From assembly GCA_958402445.1 (NCBI GenBank), contig CATXTO010000005.1, positions 44,347 to 108,346 on the forward strand: DNA of 64,000 bases. The letters are read 5' to 3'. Source of the DNA: an uncultured Eubacteriales bacterium (GTDB lineage Bacteria > Bacillota > Clostridia > Oscillospirales > Oscillospiraceae). Shown one piece after another: positions 27,797 to 36,600 of the stretch; position 1 is the stretch's first letter; every line of letters starts with the position of its first letter. The notes beneath the pieces were generated by a model. The model did not search any database, was not told where the DNA came from, and was given only the letters and a program-made list of their open reading frames with translations. The position numbers were made by a program, and so were the translations under genes.

Positions 27797-28813
27797 TCAG
27801 CTCAGCGCTTCAAACATCATGATAAGCTTGGCAATCTCCGCTCTTTTGCAGTTGTCCCAAGGCGCCAGGACGCCAGCGGAACGCCCATTCATTAAGTTGT
27901 AGGCGGTTGCCCACTGCAAAGCCTCCACCGCCCAGCCGGATACCTGCTTGGCATCCTGGAAGGTGTTGAACACGCTGGCGTCCACCGTCCATTGGTTCCC
28001 TTTAAATTGCCAATAGCGATAGAGAATTGTCACCGTCTGCTCCCGGCTTACAGGGTCGTTAGGACCGAACCGTTGGGTTCCATACCCCCGTACCAAATTA
28101 TTTTGGTATGCCCATTCCACATAGGGCGCATACCAAACGCCCGGCTTCACATCCGTGAAGCTGCTGGTGGCATATTGTTTAACGTCAATTCCCTCCATAG
28201 CGCCCAGGACCTTGACCAGCATACCGCGGGTCATGGGCTTGCTGGGGGCGAATACCGTGTCGCTCATGCCAACCATGATACCGCGGACCACGACATAGTC
28301 CACCGAATCGTGATACCAGGCTTTTTGATCCACGTCCACAAACTTTGCCGAGGGGCAATTTTTGCCATCGCAAGCTGCGCGGACAGAGACATCAAAATCC
28401 TTCGACTCCGGAATGGCTTGATATTTGGCGTCGTAGGCCTTCACCTCCGTGATCTGGAAGGTATAGTAGCCCACTTCGGCACCTGTAAAGGTGAGAGTCA
28501 GGAGTTTGACATCCTCCTTTGCTGGAGTGCCGGTCCAGGTATAGCGGACGATACCTTCCTCCTTTGCGTTGATGTCGGACAAAGTCTGGGTGGAACGAGA
28601 ATCTGATAATTTCAGACCTCCCCCATATTTGACCGAGAACTCGCCACTGGCGGCGCCATGTACCCCGCTGGCATACAGCGTTACGGTGATGGTGCCGTTT
28701 TCCGCCGTGGCGGCGCCACGAATTGCGTTGTCGGTACCTGCCGCTCCGACTGTCAGCATGCAGCTCATCATGAGCATACAAGCCAGCAAGGCCGCTATCA
28801 GCTTTTTCCTCAT
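27797..28813 (-). CDS. Cohesin-like domain protein with three C-terminal SLH domains
   Basis: Secreted 338-residue protein. A signal peptide (about 1-25) is followed by a beta-sandwich of about 115 residues. Its pattern resembles cohesins: ITVTLYASGV, GEFSVKYGGGLKLSD, GIVRYTWTG and LLTLTFTGAEVGYYTFQITE. Three SLH domains (about 155-335) would anchor it to the wall. This is the architecture of cellulosome anchoring proteins in miniature. It is the first gene of the operon, directly ahead of a dockerin-bearing subtilase, which supports a tethering role (inference). The cohesin call is by pattern, not by a profile search; a generic carbohydrate-binding or CARDB-like sandwich is the alternative. 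Confidence 0.75.
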   Translation of the reverse strand: MRKKLIAALLACMLMMSCMLTVGAAGTDNAIRGAATAENGTITVTLYASGVHGAASGEFSVKYGGGLKLSDSRSTQTLSDINAKEEGIVRYTWTGTPAKEDVKLLTLTFTGAEVGYYTFQITEVKAYDAKYQAIPESKDFDVSVRAACDGKNCPSAKFVDVDQKAWYHDSVDYVVVRGIMVGMSDTVFAPSKPMTRGMLVKVLGAMEGIDVKQYATSSFTDVKPGVWYAPYVEWAYQNNLVRGYGTQRFGPNDPVSREQTVTILYRYWQFKGNQWTVDASVFNTFQDAKQVSGWAVEALQWATAYNLMNGRSAGVLAPWDNCKRAEIAKLIMMFEALS

Positions 28814-29225
28814 ACCGTTCTTCTTCCTTTCCTCGTTTTTTGAGCAGTTTAAACGTATGCCACCACCCTGCTGCTCGTTCGGGGTAGCGGGCTAATTAAT
28901 AATACAATCATTAATTTCAAATTTCAAGATTATGTCAAAAATTTTATAAAATTAACCAGGAAATTTATGGAAGTTGCATATTTTAAAGACAAACATCCGC
29001 ATTACATAGACAAAAAGGAAAGTAATGACGAATATTGCGAAAAAAGGGCGCTAAAAGCGAGTAAACAAAGTTCAGCATTGCGGAACGAATTTGAAAAAGA
29101 CACGAAAGTCTCCTGCCTGCAGGCGGGAAGACAAAAAGTCACATTTTTTGCGGGTCAACATAAGCTTTAAAGGAAGGCTTTCCATTTTCTCATAGAATTG
29201 GACATGAAGGAGGTTCTTTCTTCCT
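28814..29225. promoter_or_regulatory. AT-rich divergent intergenic region
   Basis: This 412-base gap separates the minus-strand SLH/subtilase operon from the plus-strand collagen-like gene. On the minus strand TTGACA (28938-28933) with an ATTAAT about 16 bases further is a possible promoter for the operon. An imperfect hairpin (GTCT-CCTGCC with GGCGGG-AGAC, near 29108-29133) has no T-tract. I see no convincing gene; the frame at 28967-29170 lacks a ribosome binding site and family features. Confidence 0.4.
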
Positions 29226-30692
29226 ATGAATATTTTTCGACCAAGTGAACCTGCAAATATCTACCGGCCTGGTGCGGCCGTGGACACCTGCTGCTCGTTC
29301 CAACCCTGTCAGGATCCCTGCGGGAAGCCGCCCTGCCCCTGCCCGTGCCCGCAGTACTGTCCCGTACCGGGGCCTCCGGGCCCACGAGGCCCGCAAGGTC
29401 CGCAGGGTATTCCAGGACCGAGAGGTTCCACAGGACCACAAGGCGTGCAAGGCCTGCAGGGCCCCCAGGGAATCCCGGGCCCGACCGGACCACAGGGAGT
29501 ACAGGGCTTGCAGGGTCCTACCGGTACCACTGGTGCTACAGGCGCACAGGGAGTCGCTGGCCCCATTGGCCCTACTGGTGCAACCGGGGCCACGGGACTG
29601 ACTGGCGCGACTGGGTCTACAGGCCCGCAGGGCCCCGTTGGTCCAACCGGCGCCACTGGCAGTGACGGTGTGCAAGGCGGTGTTGGGCCCACTGGTTCCA
29701 CCGGTGCGACTGGCGCGACTGGTGCCACTGGCCCGGCTGGAGCGGTCGGCGCCACCGGTCCACAGGGCCCCGTTGGCCCCACCGGTGCATCCGGTTTAGC
29801 TGGTCCGACAGGCGCAACCGGTCCAACAGGTCCCTCCGGCCCGACAGGCGTCACGGGGCAGCAAGGCCCTGCCGGTCCCACCGGCGCAACCGGACAGACT
29901 GGCATACAGGGAATTCAGGGCCCGCAGGGACCTGAGGGCCCGCAAGGGCAGCCCGGCCCTCTGGGTCCGACTGGCCCCACAGGTTTGGCAGGCGTGACGG
30001 GTGCTACCGGTCCTCTGGGCCCGATTGGCCCCACCGGACCTACCGGCGCCACGGGCCTGGCTGGAGCGACCGGCGCTACTGGGGTGACCGGAGCCACAGG
30101 TTCAACTGGAGGCACCGGAGTCACCGGTCCAATCGGCCCAACCGGAGCCACTGGGGCAACCGGCGTCACCGGAACAACCGGACCTACTGGCGCAACTGGC
30201 CCGACCGGTCCCACTGGCCTTACGGGTGCTACCGGTGTAACAGGAGCTGCCGGCGCTACGGGCCCTGCTAATGGCCTAAATGCTTATGGTGGGCGTTTTA
30301 ACAATACCGCACAAACGATTAATCTAGCTGTCGGCGTACAAACGCAGCTCAGCTTACCCGAAACCATGCCGGCCCTAAACGAGAGCTACACGACGGCAAA
30401 CAGCGTGACAGTTGCCCAGGATGGAAACTATGAAATAACCTATTTTATATCTGCTACTGCATCCGTTGCAACAACTCTCACCCTGGCCGTGCGGCAGAAC
30501 GGCACCAATATACCATCGTTGGTGATCTCCCGTCCGCTTACAGTTGGCACAAGTTCTATCTACAGCGGCACGGCGATCGTCTCACTAACCGCCGGCAGCA
30601 CTATCGACATGGCCCTATCTGCACTGCTGGCGGTAGGCGTGACGCTTGGCACAGGAGTCAACGCCAGCTTGACGGTCAAAAAGCTGAATTAA
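29226..30692 (+). CDS. Collagen-like triple-helix protein with BclA-like C-terminal domain
   Basis: Protein of 488 residues in three parts. A Cys/Pro-rich N-terminus (to about residue 47) has clustered Cys residues that could crosslink. A Gly-X-Y stretch of about 300 residues is dominated by GPT, GAT and GPQ triplets. A C-terminal globular domain of about 135 residues starts NAYGGRFNNTAQTI and ends NASLTVKKLN, resembling the C1q/TNF-like trimerisation heads of Bacillus BclA-type proteins. There is no obvious signal peptide, as in exosporium filaments. AAGGAGG precedes the ATG. Thr-rich triplets are typical O-glycosylation sites, and a glycosyltransferase gene follows. Surface or spore-coat filament is the likely role (inference). 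Confidence 0.9.
   Translation: MNIFRPSEPANIYRPGAAVDTCCSFQPCQDPCGKPPCPCPCPQYCPVPGPPGPRGPQGPQGIPGPRGSTGPQGVQGLQGPQGIPGPTGPQGVQGLQGPTGTTGATGAQGVAGPIGPTGATGATGLTGATGSTGPQGPVGPTGATGSDGVQGGVGPTGSTGATGATGATGPAGAVGATGPQGPVGPTGASGLAGPTGATGPTGPSGPTGVTGQQGPAGPTGATGQTGIQGIQGPQGPEGPQGQPGPLGPTGPTGLAGVTGATGPLGPIGPTGPTGATGLAGATGATGVTGATGSTGGTGVTGPIGPTGATGATGVTGTTGPTGATGPTGPTGLTGATGVTGAAGATGPANGLNAYGGRFNNTAQTINLAVGVQTQLSLPETMPALNESYTTANSVTVAQDGNYEITYFISATASVATTLTLAVRQNGTNIPSLVISRPLTVGTSSIYSGTAIVSLTAGSTIDMALSALLAVGVTLGTGVNASLTVKKLN
29367..30270 (+). repeat. Gly-X-Y coding repeat array
   Basis: About 300 codons encode uninterrupted collagen triplets, producing a highly repetitive GC-rich nine-base periodicity. 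Such arrays vary in copy number between strains and are prone to assembly error. Confidence 0.92.
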
Positions 30693-30710
30693 CGTTATCT
30701 TTTTGAAATA

Positions 30711-30870
30711 GGCGCCACTGGCCCCGCCGGTTTCAGAAACAATGCAGGCAAAGGATAAATTGTCCCCTGTCACGAAATAAGTCTGCAAGGACTTTTACAA
30801 GAGATAAAAAATCTGCGCAAGCAGATTGCAATATAACCGGGCCCGGGGGAGCGCGGCCCCTCCGGGCCCC
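30711..30870 (+). repeat. Orphan collagen-repeat remnant and hairpins downstream of the collagen-like gene
   Basis: Bases 30708-30740, after the stop codon, would still translate as GATGPAG, a leftover of the triplet array. Further on are two stem-loops: AATCTGC/GCAGATT (30810-30827) and GGGCCCGG/CCGGGCCC (30839-30869). Neither has a T-tract, but the second, very stable one may limit read-through into the glycosyltransferase gene. Confidence 0.5.
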
Positions 30871-30897
30871 ATCTTGTTATGCTAGGGAGGACAGCTC

Positions 30898-31998
30898 GTG
30901 ATTACCATCAGCCTGTGTATGATTGTCCGGAACGAAGCAAAAAATCTTTCCCGCTGCCTGGATTCTGTCCGAGATTTGGTGGAAGAGATTGTGATTGTGG
31001 ATACGGGCAGTACGGACGAAACCAAAGAGATCGCATCCCGCTATACAGACCGCATTTTTGACTTTGTATGGGTGGATGATTTCGCTGCAGCCCGCAACTA
31101 CGCCTTCTCCAAAGCGACCATGGATTATTGTATGTGGTTGGATGGGGACGATGTGGTGGAGCTGGAGGACCAAAAACGTTTTTTATCCCTGAAAAAATCG
31201 CTTTCTTCACAAGTGGACATGGTCATGCTTCGGTATCATACGGCCTTTGACTCCTTCGACAAGCCTGCTTTTACGTATTACCGGGAACGACTGGTCCGGC
31301 GAGGGGCAGGGTTCCGCTGGGAGGGGGCGGTGCATGAGGCTATCGTGCCGTCCGGAGTTGTTGTGTACGACGAGACGGCAGTAACGCACCGAAAAACCGG
31401 TCCGGGGGACCCGGACCGGAATTTGCGGATATTTCGCCGTCTTTTAGAAGCTAAGAAGGAGTTGTCGCCCCGAGAGCAGTTTTACTACGCACGGGAGCTC
31501 ACGTATCATGGAGAGGATCGGGAGGCGGCTCGGATTTTTGAGGCTTTTCTGGATAGTGGGCAGGGTTGGGTGGAAAATCAGCTGGAAGCATGCCGGAATC
31601 TGGCCCAGTGCTATTTCCGCCTGGGACAGCCGGAGCGGGCATTCATTGCACTTTTACGCAGCTTACGGTATGGCCCGCCCAGGGCGGAGCTCTGCTGTGA
31701 GGTCGGCAAGTTCTTTTTTGACCGGGACGACTACCGTTCGGCTGCATTCTGGTATGAACGGGCCTTAGCCTGCCAGCGCGAGGACACTTCAGGCGGGTTC
31801 ATCATTCCGGATTGCTACGATTACCTGCCTTGTCTGCAGCTTTGTGTCTGCTATTACCGTATGGGAGATGTGGAGCGTGCAGAGGCATACAACGAGCTGG
31901 CGGGAATTACGAAGCCCGCAGATACCGCTTACCTGTTTAACAAGCAGTTTTTTCGAGAGAAAAGGCAACGGGCGTGCATTAAGAAGGAAGAGGTCTAA
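30898..31998 (+). CDS. Family 2 glycosyltransferase with TPR-like C-terminal half
   Basis: Cytoplasmic GT-A glycosyltransferase of 366 residues. The N-terminal domain starts ISLCMIVRNEAKNLSRCLDS, with VDTGSTDETKEIA for nucleotide-sugar binding, DDFAAARNYA, and the DxD-type motif MWLDGDD at about residue 80. The C-terminal half (about 190-350) is helical and TPR-like (YFRLGQPERAFIALLRSL). This SunS/RfbF-like architecture is seen in enzymes that glycosylate protein substrates. The start is GTG at 30898 after GGGAGG. Its position after the Thr-rich collagen-like gene suggests that protein as substrate (inference). Confidence 0.85.
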   Translation: MITISLCMIVRNEAKNLSRCLDSVRDLVEEIVIVDTGSTDETKEIASRYTDRIFDFVWVDDFAAARNYAFSKATMDYCMWLDGDDVVELEDQKRFLSLKKSLSSQVDMVMLRYHTAFDSFDKPAFTYYRERLVRRGAGFRWEGAVHEAIVPSGVVVYDETAVTHRKTGPGDPDRNLRIFRRLLEAKKELSPREQFYYARELTYHGEDREAARIFEAFLDSGQGWVENQLEACRNLAQCYFRLGQPERAFIALLRSLRYGPPRAELCCEVGKFFFDRDDYRSAAFWYERALACQREDTSGGFIIPDCYDYLPCLQLCVCYYRMGDVERAEAYNELAGITKPADTAYLFNKQFFREKRQRACIKKEEV

Positions 31999-32019
31999 TT
32001 ACTATTGGATGGAGTCGAA

Positions 32020-32106
32020 ATGCCTAGCAGGAAAAACGGGCCTGTTAAGACGCTTAGCGGTGGTGGACAGGGGAATGACCCGTTCCGTCCCAGTGGGGGA
32101 CACTAA
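32020..32106 (+). CDS. Possible 28-residue small protein after the glycosyltransferase
   Basis: ATG 32020 lies a few bases after GGATGGAG and opens a 28-codon frame ending at TAA 32104-32106. The peptide is rich in Gly, Pro, Lys and Ser (KTLSGGGQGNDPFRPSGG) with no membrane segment. It follows the glycosyltransferase stop by 21 bases and could be co-transcribed. There is no family recognition; it may be chance. Confidence 0.22.
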   Translation: MPSRKNGPVKTLSGGGQGNDPFRPSGGH

Positions 32107-32134
32107 AGCCTGAAAGCACGAGCGGGCCTAGCGG

Positions 32135-32265
32135 TCAGAAGCCATGCCGGTATTCCGCTTCCGGAGAAAAATTTAATTGCCGGGCGTCCTCATCTGCGGC
32201 GACCACGTAACTGGAGAATAGGGTGATCGTATATTTGTCCGTAGGAGTCAGAAGCAACATCTTAC
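32135..32265 (-). pseudogene. Possible remnant of a class B sortase
   Basis: On the minus strand this segment reads KMLLLTPTDKYTITLFSSY and continues VVAADEDARQLNFSPEAEYR before a stop. The pattern resembles the middle of class B sortases, where a LLTP...Y.V.LF.xYV segment precedes the catalytic region, but the catalytic His, Cys and Arg are absent. It lies just past the operon whose last gene has a sorting-like C-terminus. The reading frame runs into the terminator hairpin upstream, so it is not an intact gene. The rest of the 32107-32312 gap shows nothing recognisable. Similarity is from memory only. Confidence 0.3.
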
Positions 32266-32312
32266 GATGGGCTTGATACCTTGGAGGGATATTGATTTTC
32301 CACCTTCTCTGA

Positions 32313-32355
32313 GAAAAAAGGAGCGCCGCAGAGAGGTATTTATCCTCTGCGGCGC
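32313..32355 (-). terminator. Intrinsic terminator of the SipW/TasA-like operon
   Basis: AGCGCCGCAGAG (32322-32333) and CTCTGCGGCGCT (32344-32355) are perfect complements. On the minus strand a CC and a run of six T follow, just past the stop of the last operon gene. Confidence 0.92.
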
Positions 32356-32363
32356 TGATCAAC

Positions 32364-33023
32364 TTAGAAACGATGTGTCAGAGCTTTTTTTCGCCAAAAG
32401 AGCAGCAGAACCGCCAACGAAAGCACGCTGATGGTCAAAATTGCCCAATACAAGGCCAGGTGGGAAGAATCGCCGGTGTAGGGTGGCGTTGGATCAGTGG
32501 AATCAATGGGCAGCTCCTCGGCGGTGAAGACCCAGGTAATTGTGCCGGCAGTGTCCTGAAATCGGTTGTCCAATGTGGCGGGCACTTGCAGGCTCACCCT
32601 CAGGTCGGTTTTACCGCCGGAGTAAAAGGTGCCCAGCAACACGTTTTCAGACAGACCGTCCTGCTGATCCGCGGGGGCTTGAAAAATACGCCTGTCCCCC
32701 TGTTCCACTGTGACCTGCAGCTGGGAGAGGAATGCTCGATCCGCCTCGGAGACAGCCTCCGCACGCAAATACAGCTTTACCTTCACCTGTTTGTCTCTGT
32801 CATTTTGAATTTGAATGATTTGCTGCACCGTATCGCCGGGCATCAAGTTTTTAAAGGAGCCAAATAGGTCGTCGCCGTTTCCTTCGGGCAAATAAACAAA
32901 CTGTTCAGCGCCGCCTTTGTAAACCACGGTAGCCTCTGCAGCTTGAATCGGCCGATGAGTCCCGCCCAGTATTGCAATCCAGAATAGAAGCAGGAGTAGT
33001 TTCGCAATTGTATTCCTTCTCAT
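32364..33023 (-). CDS. Exported membrane-anchored protein with a sorting-signal-like C-terminus
   Basis: Protein of 219 residues. A signal peptide (about 1-29) is followed by a beta-rich ectodomain (DTVQQIIQIQND, KVKLYLRAEAV, LRVSLQVPA) resembling the sandwich folds of TasA-type proteins and pilus accessory proteins. The C-terminus has TPPYTGDSSH, a hydrophobic helix (about 190-210) and the basic tail WRKK. That layout matches cell-wall sorting signals, although PPYTGD is not canonical LPXTG. It overlaps the upstream gene by four bases and ends the operon, so it could be the wall anchor of the fibre proteins encoded before it (inference). Confidence 0.7.
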   Translation of the reverse strand: MRRNTIAKLLLLLFWIAILGGTHRPIQAAEATVVYKGGAEQFVYLPEGNGDDLFGSFKNLMPGDTVQQIIQIQNDRDKQVKVKLYLRAEAVSEADRAFLSQLQVTVEQGDRRIFQAPADQQDGLSENVLLGTFYSGGKTDLRVSLQVPATLDNRFQDTAGTITWVFTAEELPIDSTDPTPPYTGDSSHLALYWAILTISVLSLAVLLLFWRKKALTHRF

Positions 33024-33625
33024 GGTTCGGCTCCCTTCGGTACGATGGACCCGTCATTTTGAACGGTTACCGTCCAGGCCTCCTGCACGGCTTGCGGAGG
33101 ATCGGCCTGAATGGCCTCAGCTAGTACCTGCAGCCGCAGCCGGTAGCCGGCTGGCGCAGCCTGATTTTTATCGGCGCATTCCTTCACCAAAACCGCCGTA
33201 ATTTCACCCGGTGCAATCGGGTCCGGGTAGTAATAATAGCCATCGGCGCCCAAACGCCAATTTATGAGATTGAGCTCCAGAACGCTGCTTAGGTCCGGCG
33301 CTGCTGCAGAGACGTTGCCTGCGCCATCCACCCAATTGGCCACCAAGGCTACCCGCAGATAGGCGGCTATATCACTGGTATTTTGAATCTTTACATCGGA
33401 TTTTGTCTGCCCGTCAAACGTTTCCTGTACCTGGCAGCTGACCTGGGCGGGCTGGAAGCGGTTAAACAAAGGTGTTGTGCTGTCTGCCAGCCAGGCGTAG
33501 GTCCCGCCGAGAGCCCCCAGCAGGAGCAGCAGGGTCAGGCAGGGGACGAGTGCCTTCCGTCTGGCAATATGGCGCCGCCGGAGCAAGAATCTGCCGGGAT
33601 GCGTTCGGGTCTCTTTGTTCATCAC
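33020..33625 (-). CDS. SipW-dependent TasA-like exported protein
   Basis: Protein of 201 residues. A basic N-terminus precedes a hydrophobic segment ending GGTYAWLADSTTPLFNRF, the alternate signal peptide type cleaved by SipW-like peptidases. The remainder is a beta-sandwich with VKIQNTSDIAAYLRVALVANW, a hallmark of TasA/camelysin-like proteins in which an N-terminal strand and an ...NTG/NTS...YVRV segment recur. It overlaps both neighbours by four bases (ATGA), so it is translationally coupled to the VWA protein and the anchor. Confidence 0.8.
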   Translation of the reverse strand: MMNKETRTHPGRFLLRRRHIARRKALVPCLTLLLLLGALGGTYAWLADSTTPLFNRFQPAQVSCQVQETFDGQTKSDVKIQNTSDIAAYLRVALVANWVDGAGNVSAAAPDLSSVLELNLINWRLGADGYYYYPDPIAPGEITAVLVKECADKNQAAPAGYRLRLQVLAEAIQADPPQAVQEAWTVTVQNDGSIVPKGAEP

Positions 33626-36600
33626 ACTGCACCCCCGTGTATGAAGTCAAAGATATTGTCCGCCGCCGCGCAACCGTCTAGCCAATGGATTTCAGTCCGC
33701 CTGTTTTCCGCTCGGATGGATGCGCTGGGATTCCCACGGCTGAGAACCGCGGACCAGACAGAGGCGGGCGTATAGCGCCAGGACCAATCGGCGTGTTCCG
33801 TCACGGTATAGGCGCCGATGGGAAGACCGGTTATGGTCACAGAGCGGTTGCTCACCACCGCCACCTCCAGGCAAATATCCTGGTTGGTTTGATCTGTTCC
33901 GCGGACCTGGAAGAGATAGCTCTGGGAAGCATCCACATGGGAGGAACCGGCTTTTGTGATGGTTAGGAAGCAGGCTTGAACATGAACCCGAAAGTTGCCC
34001 TCGCTCGGCTTTTGGTCGCAAGTGCAATCCGCGGAGGGGCTCCAGCGGAAAATAGTCCACTGCGTGATATTGGTCTCTCCGATCCAGGCCTGGACGGAAA
34101 CCACGGTGTCGGCCTGAAACGCCGCCGCGTCCGGCGCATAGGTATAGAAGAGGCTGGGAGCAGGACCCGCCGGCGCGGCAGCGTCCGGGGAGCCGGTCCA
34201 GAGAAGACTGGCCTGGCTGTCTTCGTAATCCGGGGCTTCGCCCAGATAAATGGTTTGGTCCTGCCATGTGATTTCGGGCCGGAAGACAAAGACTTTGGCC
34301 TCTGCGGACAAGCCGTCTTTCCTCAGCGCGCCACTGGTCACACAGCAAGTCAGGCGATAGGCGGTATCCTCTGACAAGACCGGCTGCTCGGCGGACCGCC
34401 AAACCCATGTACCTTCAGCCTCGCCCGGCCTGAAGATATAGGTTCCAATGACGGTATCTTCGTGCATCAGCGTGTATTCGATGGTGACAAAGCGGCTGTT
34501 GACGCCGTTGGGCCGGTACCCTCGGGCAAATGCCAGAAGTTGGGACAGGTCTACGCTCTGCGACAAGTACACGGACTGATTTTGCGCCGCAATTTCGTAC
34601 CGCAGGGGGACGTCGACGCGGGGGAGGGGGAAGGGCTCGAATAGATCGCCCTCCCGGTATATGCCGGAGCTTCCGTCGTTGGTAGGAACCTGCTCGCCGC
34701 CGAAAAAACTATCCTCCGGCTCAATCAAAATTTTTACAATCAGCTTTTGTCCCCGATAAGTGACCAATCCTGTGGCGGTATCGGTTTGGGTGCCCACCCA
34801 ATTCTCTGCATAATCAAATCCGGTCACGGAAATGGTTTTTCCCTCTACCGTGACGCTGCCCGCAGAGAAGGGAACCGGGTGGGCCCAGGTGTCCGCTGCG
34901 ATGTACGAGGCGGTAAACAGCTGGATTACCGGAGGGCCCGCTTCCGGCAGATTAAAATATGGCGAGATCACGTCCTTAAGGACGGTGGACGCGTCCAGCT
35001 TTACCCGGGCTCCGCCCTCTTCAATTTGGTCGGAGATCTGCTCGAAGATGTCCTGCAGGGCTTTCGAGTCCTGGGCGGACAGATAATAGCTGGGCGTTTG
35101 CGCGACGCCGTCGTTGGAGGAGAGGCGCTGCATAAACCAGTTGGATTTTTCCACGTCTGTGCCGGATGCGCTTCCGGTGCTGGTGGCGTCCGCCCCGTCA
35201 AAGATTCCCACGCCGTAGACCGTGGCCTGATAGGTTCCTTTTGTGTTGGCGGCTTCCATAATGGCGGAGCCAGCATATTGGGCGTCATATCCGCTCCAGC
35301 CAGGCGCGCCGTCGGTGAAAACGATGACCACGCGGTTGCGTTTTTCACCTGCGGGTACGGGATTGGCCGCCAGAATGCCGTTGGCCATCTCCAGGCCCAA
35401 ATGGGTCAGAGTGCCGCCGTCGGCGTCCAGGGCCCCAATGGATGCGGCGATGTTGGCAATACCGCTTTGGCTCCGCATGTCCTGGAGAGCGTTTGCATAT
35501 TGTCCTTGGGCGGAGATGCCGTAGGTGTATTCCCGGGAACCAATAAATACCTCGGAGTTAGCGTAGCCGTAATAAGCACCGTTGTACCGGTTACCTGAGG
35601 CAAATCCGACCATCGCGATACGGTGCGCCACGTCGTCCTCCGTTCCGGCCACACCGTCGGCTCCCGTCGTTTTTTTGACCACGGCGTCGGCAAAACCAGT
35701 GATAGCGGCGGTTAAAGCGTCTAGCCGGGATGTAGAGCTAGAATCCCGGGCATAGAGCTGCACGCCGGCCTCGTCATCTCCGCCAGTGAGCACCTCGTTG
35801 ACGCGCAGGGTAACTGTCTCGCCATTTAGAGCGTAGCGATAGGTATATCGATAGCCGGTTCTCTGCTGCGACTGTGTATAATAGAGGTTGGCCGGTACAG
35901 TATTGTCGCCGGTACTTTCCTCCAGAAGAACGTTGTTCGAGCTATTGTAGTACCGGTAAGTTCTCCTGCTGCTGCCGTTGCCGCTGCGCTCCACCCGAAC
36001 CTTTTCATAGCTTCCGCTTTGCAGCATGTACAGATTCTCCCGACTGCCATACAGATAGGAGTTCCGCCAACCCGTCAAGGCGCTGTAATAAACCTCATAA
36101 ATTGCTTCCCGCTGCAGACTTACTTGTATGTAGCTGCCGTCCTCCAGCAGCGCCCAGAGATTATTGCGGTTATTATAACTATAGTAATTTGTGTTGGTGG
36201 TTTGGCTGTAAGCACGGAACTGATAGCCAAAAGGATCGCGCATGGAACCGGACTGGTCCAAAACCAGGATGATATCCGTGGGCACGTCCGACTGTACGAC
36301 GCTGGAAATGGACTCGCCAGTGACGTAAGCCTCCAGGGAAAGCGAAACAGACCCGTCCTCCTGCGTTTCCGCTGTTTTTTTTAACTCCAACCCATTTTCG
36401 TCAGGATTGTCGCCCCCAGCACGACGGTTCTGCGTTGTGGCTCCAGCGACCGGAGCCAGAAACGGCGCGGCGTCAGTATAGTTTTTCCCAACATAAAATT
36501 GCTGGCTTTCCGACAGGAGCGGAAGGGCTGTGCCCTGTTGCGCAGGTCCTGCCTCCGCCTGCTCTGGTTCTGTATAGCCTTCCTCCGGCCCCTCAGGAGC

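Noticed and set aside
28967..29170. 67-codon frame in the gap before the collagen-like gene
   Set aside because: No ribosome binding site, low-complexity Lys-rich product, no recognisable family.
29309..30214. Long minus-strand Pro/Val/Gly frames opposite the collagen-like gene
   Set aside because: They are the mirror of the Gly-X-Y repeat; they have no ribosome sites and no family features.
29367..30270. Possible CRISPR or tandem DNA array
   Set aside because: The periodicity is nine-base and in frame with a collagen-like protein; no constant repeat with unique spacers and no cas genes in the window.
31999..32310. Group II intron or structured RNA fragment in the gap after the glycosyltransferase
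   Set aside because: Short hairpins such as GGAATGACCCGTTCC occur, but no catalytic domain V or conserved RNA core is visible.
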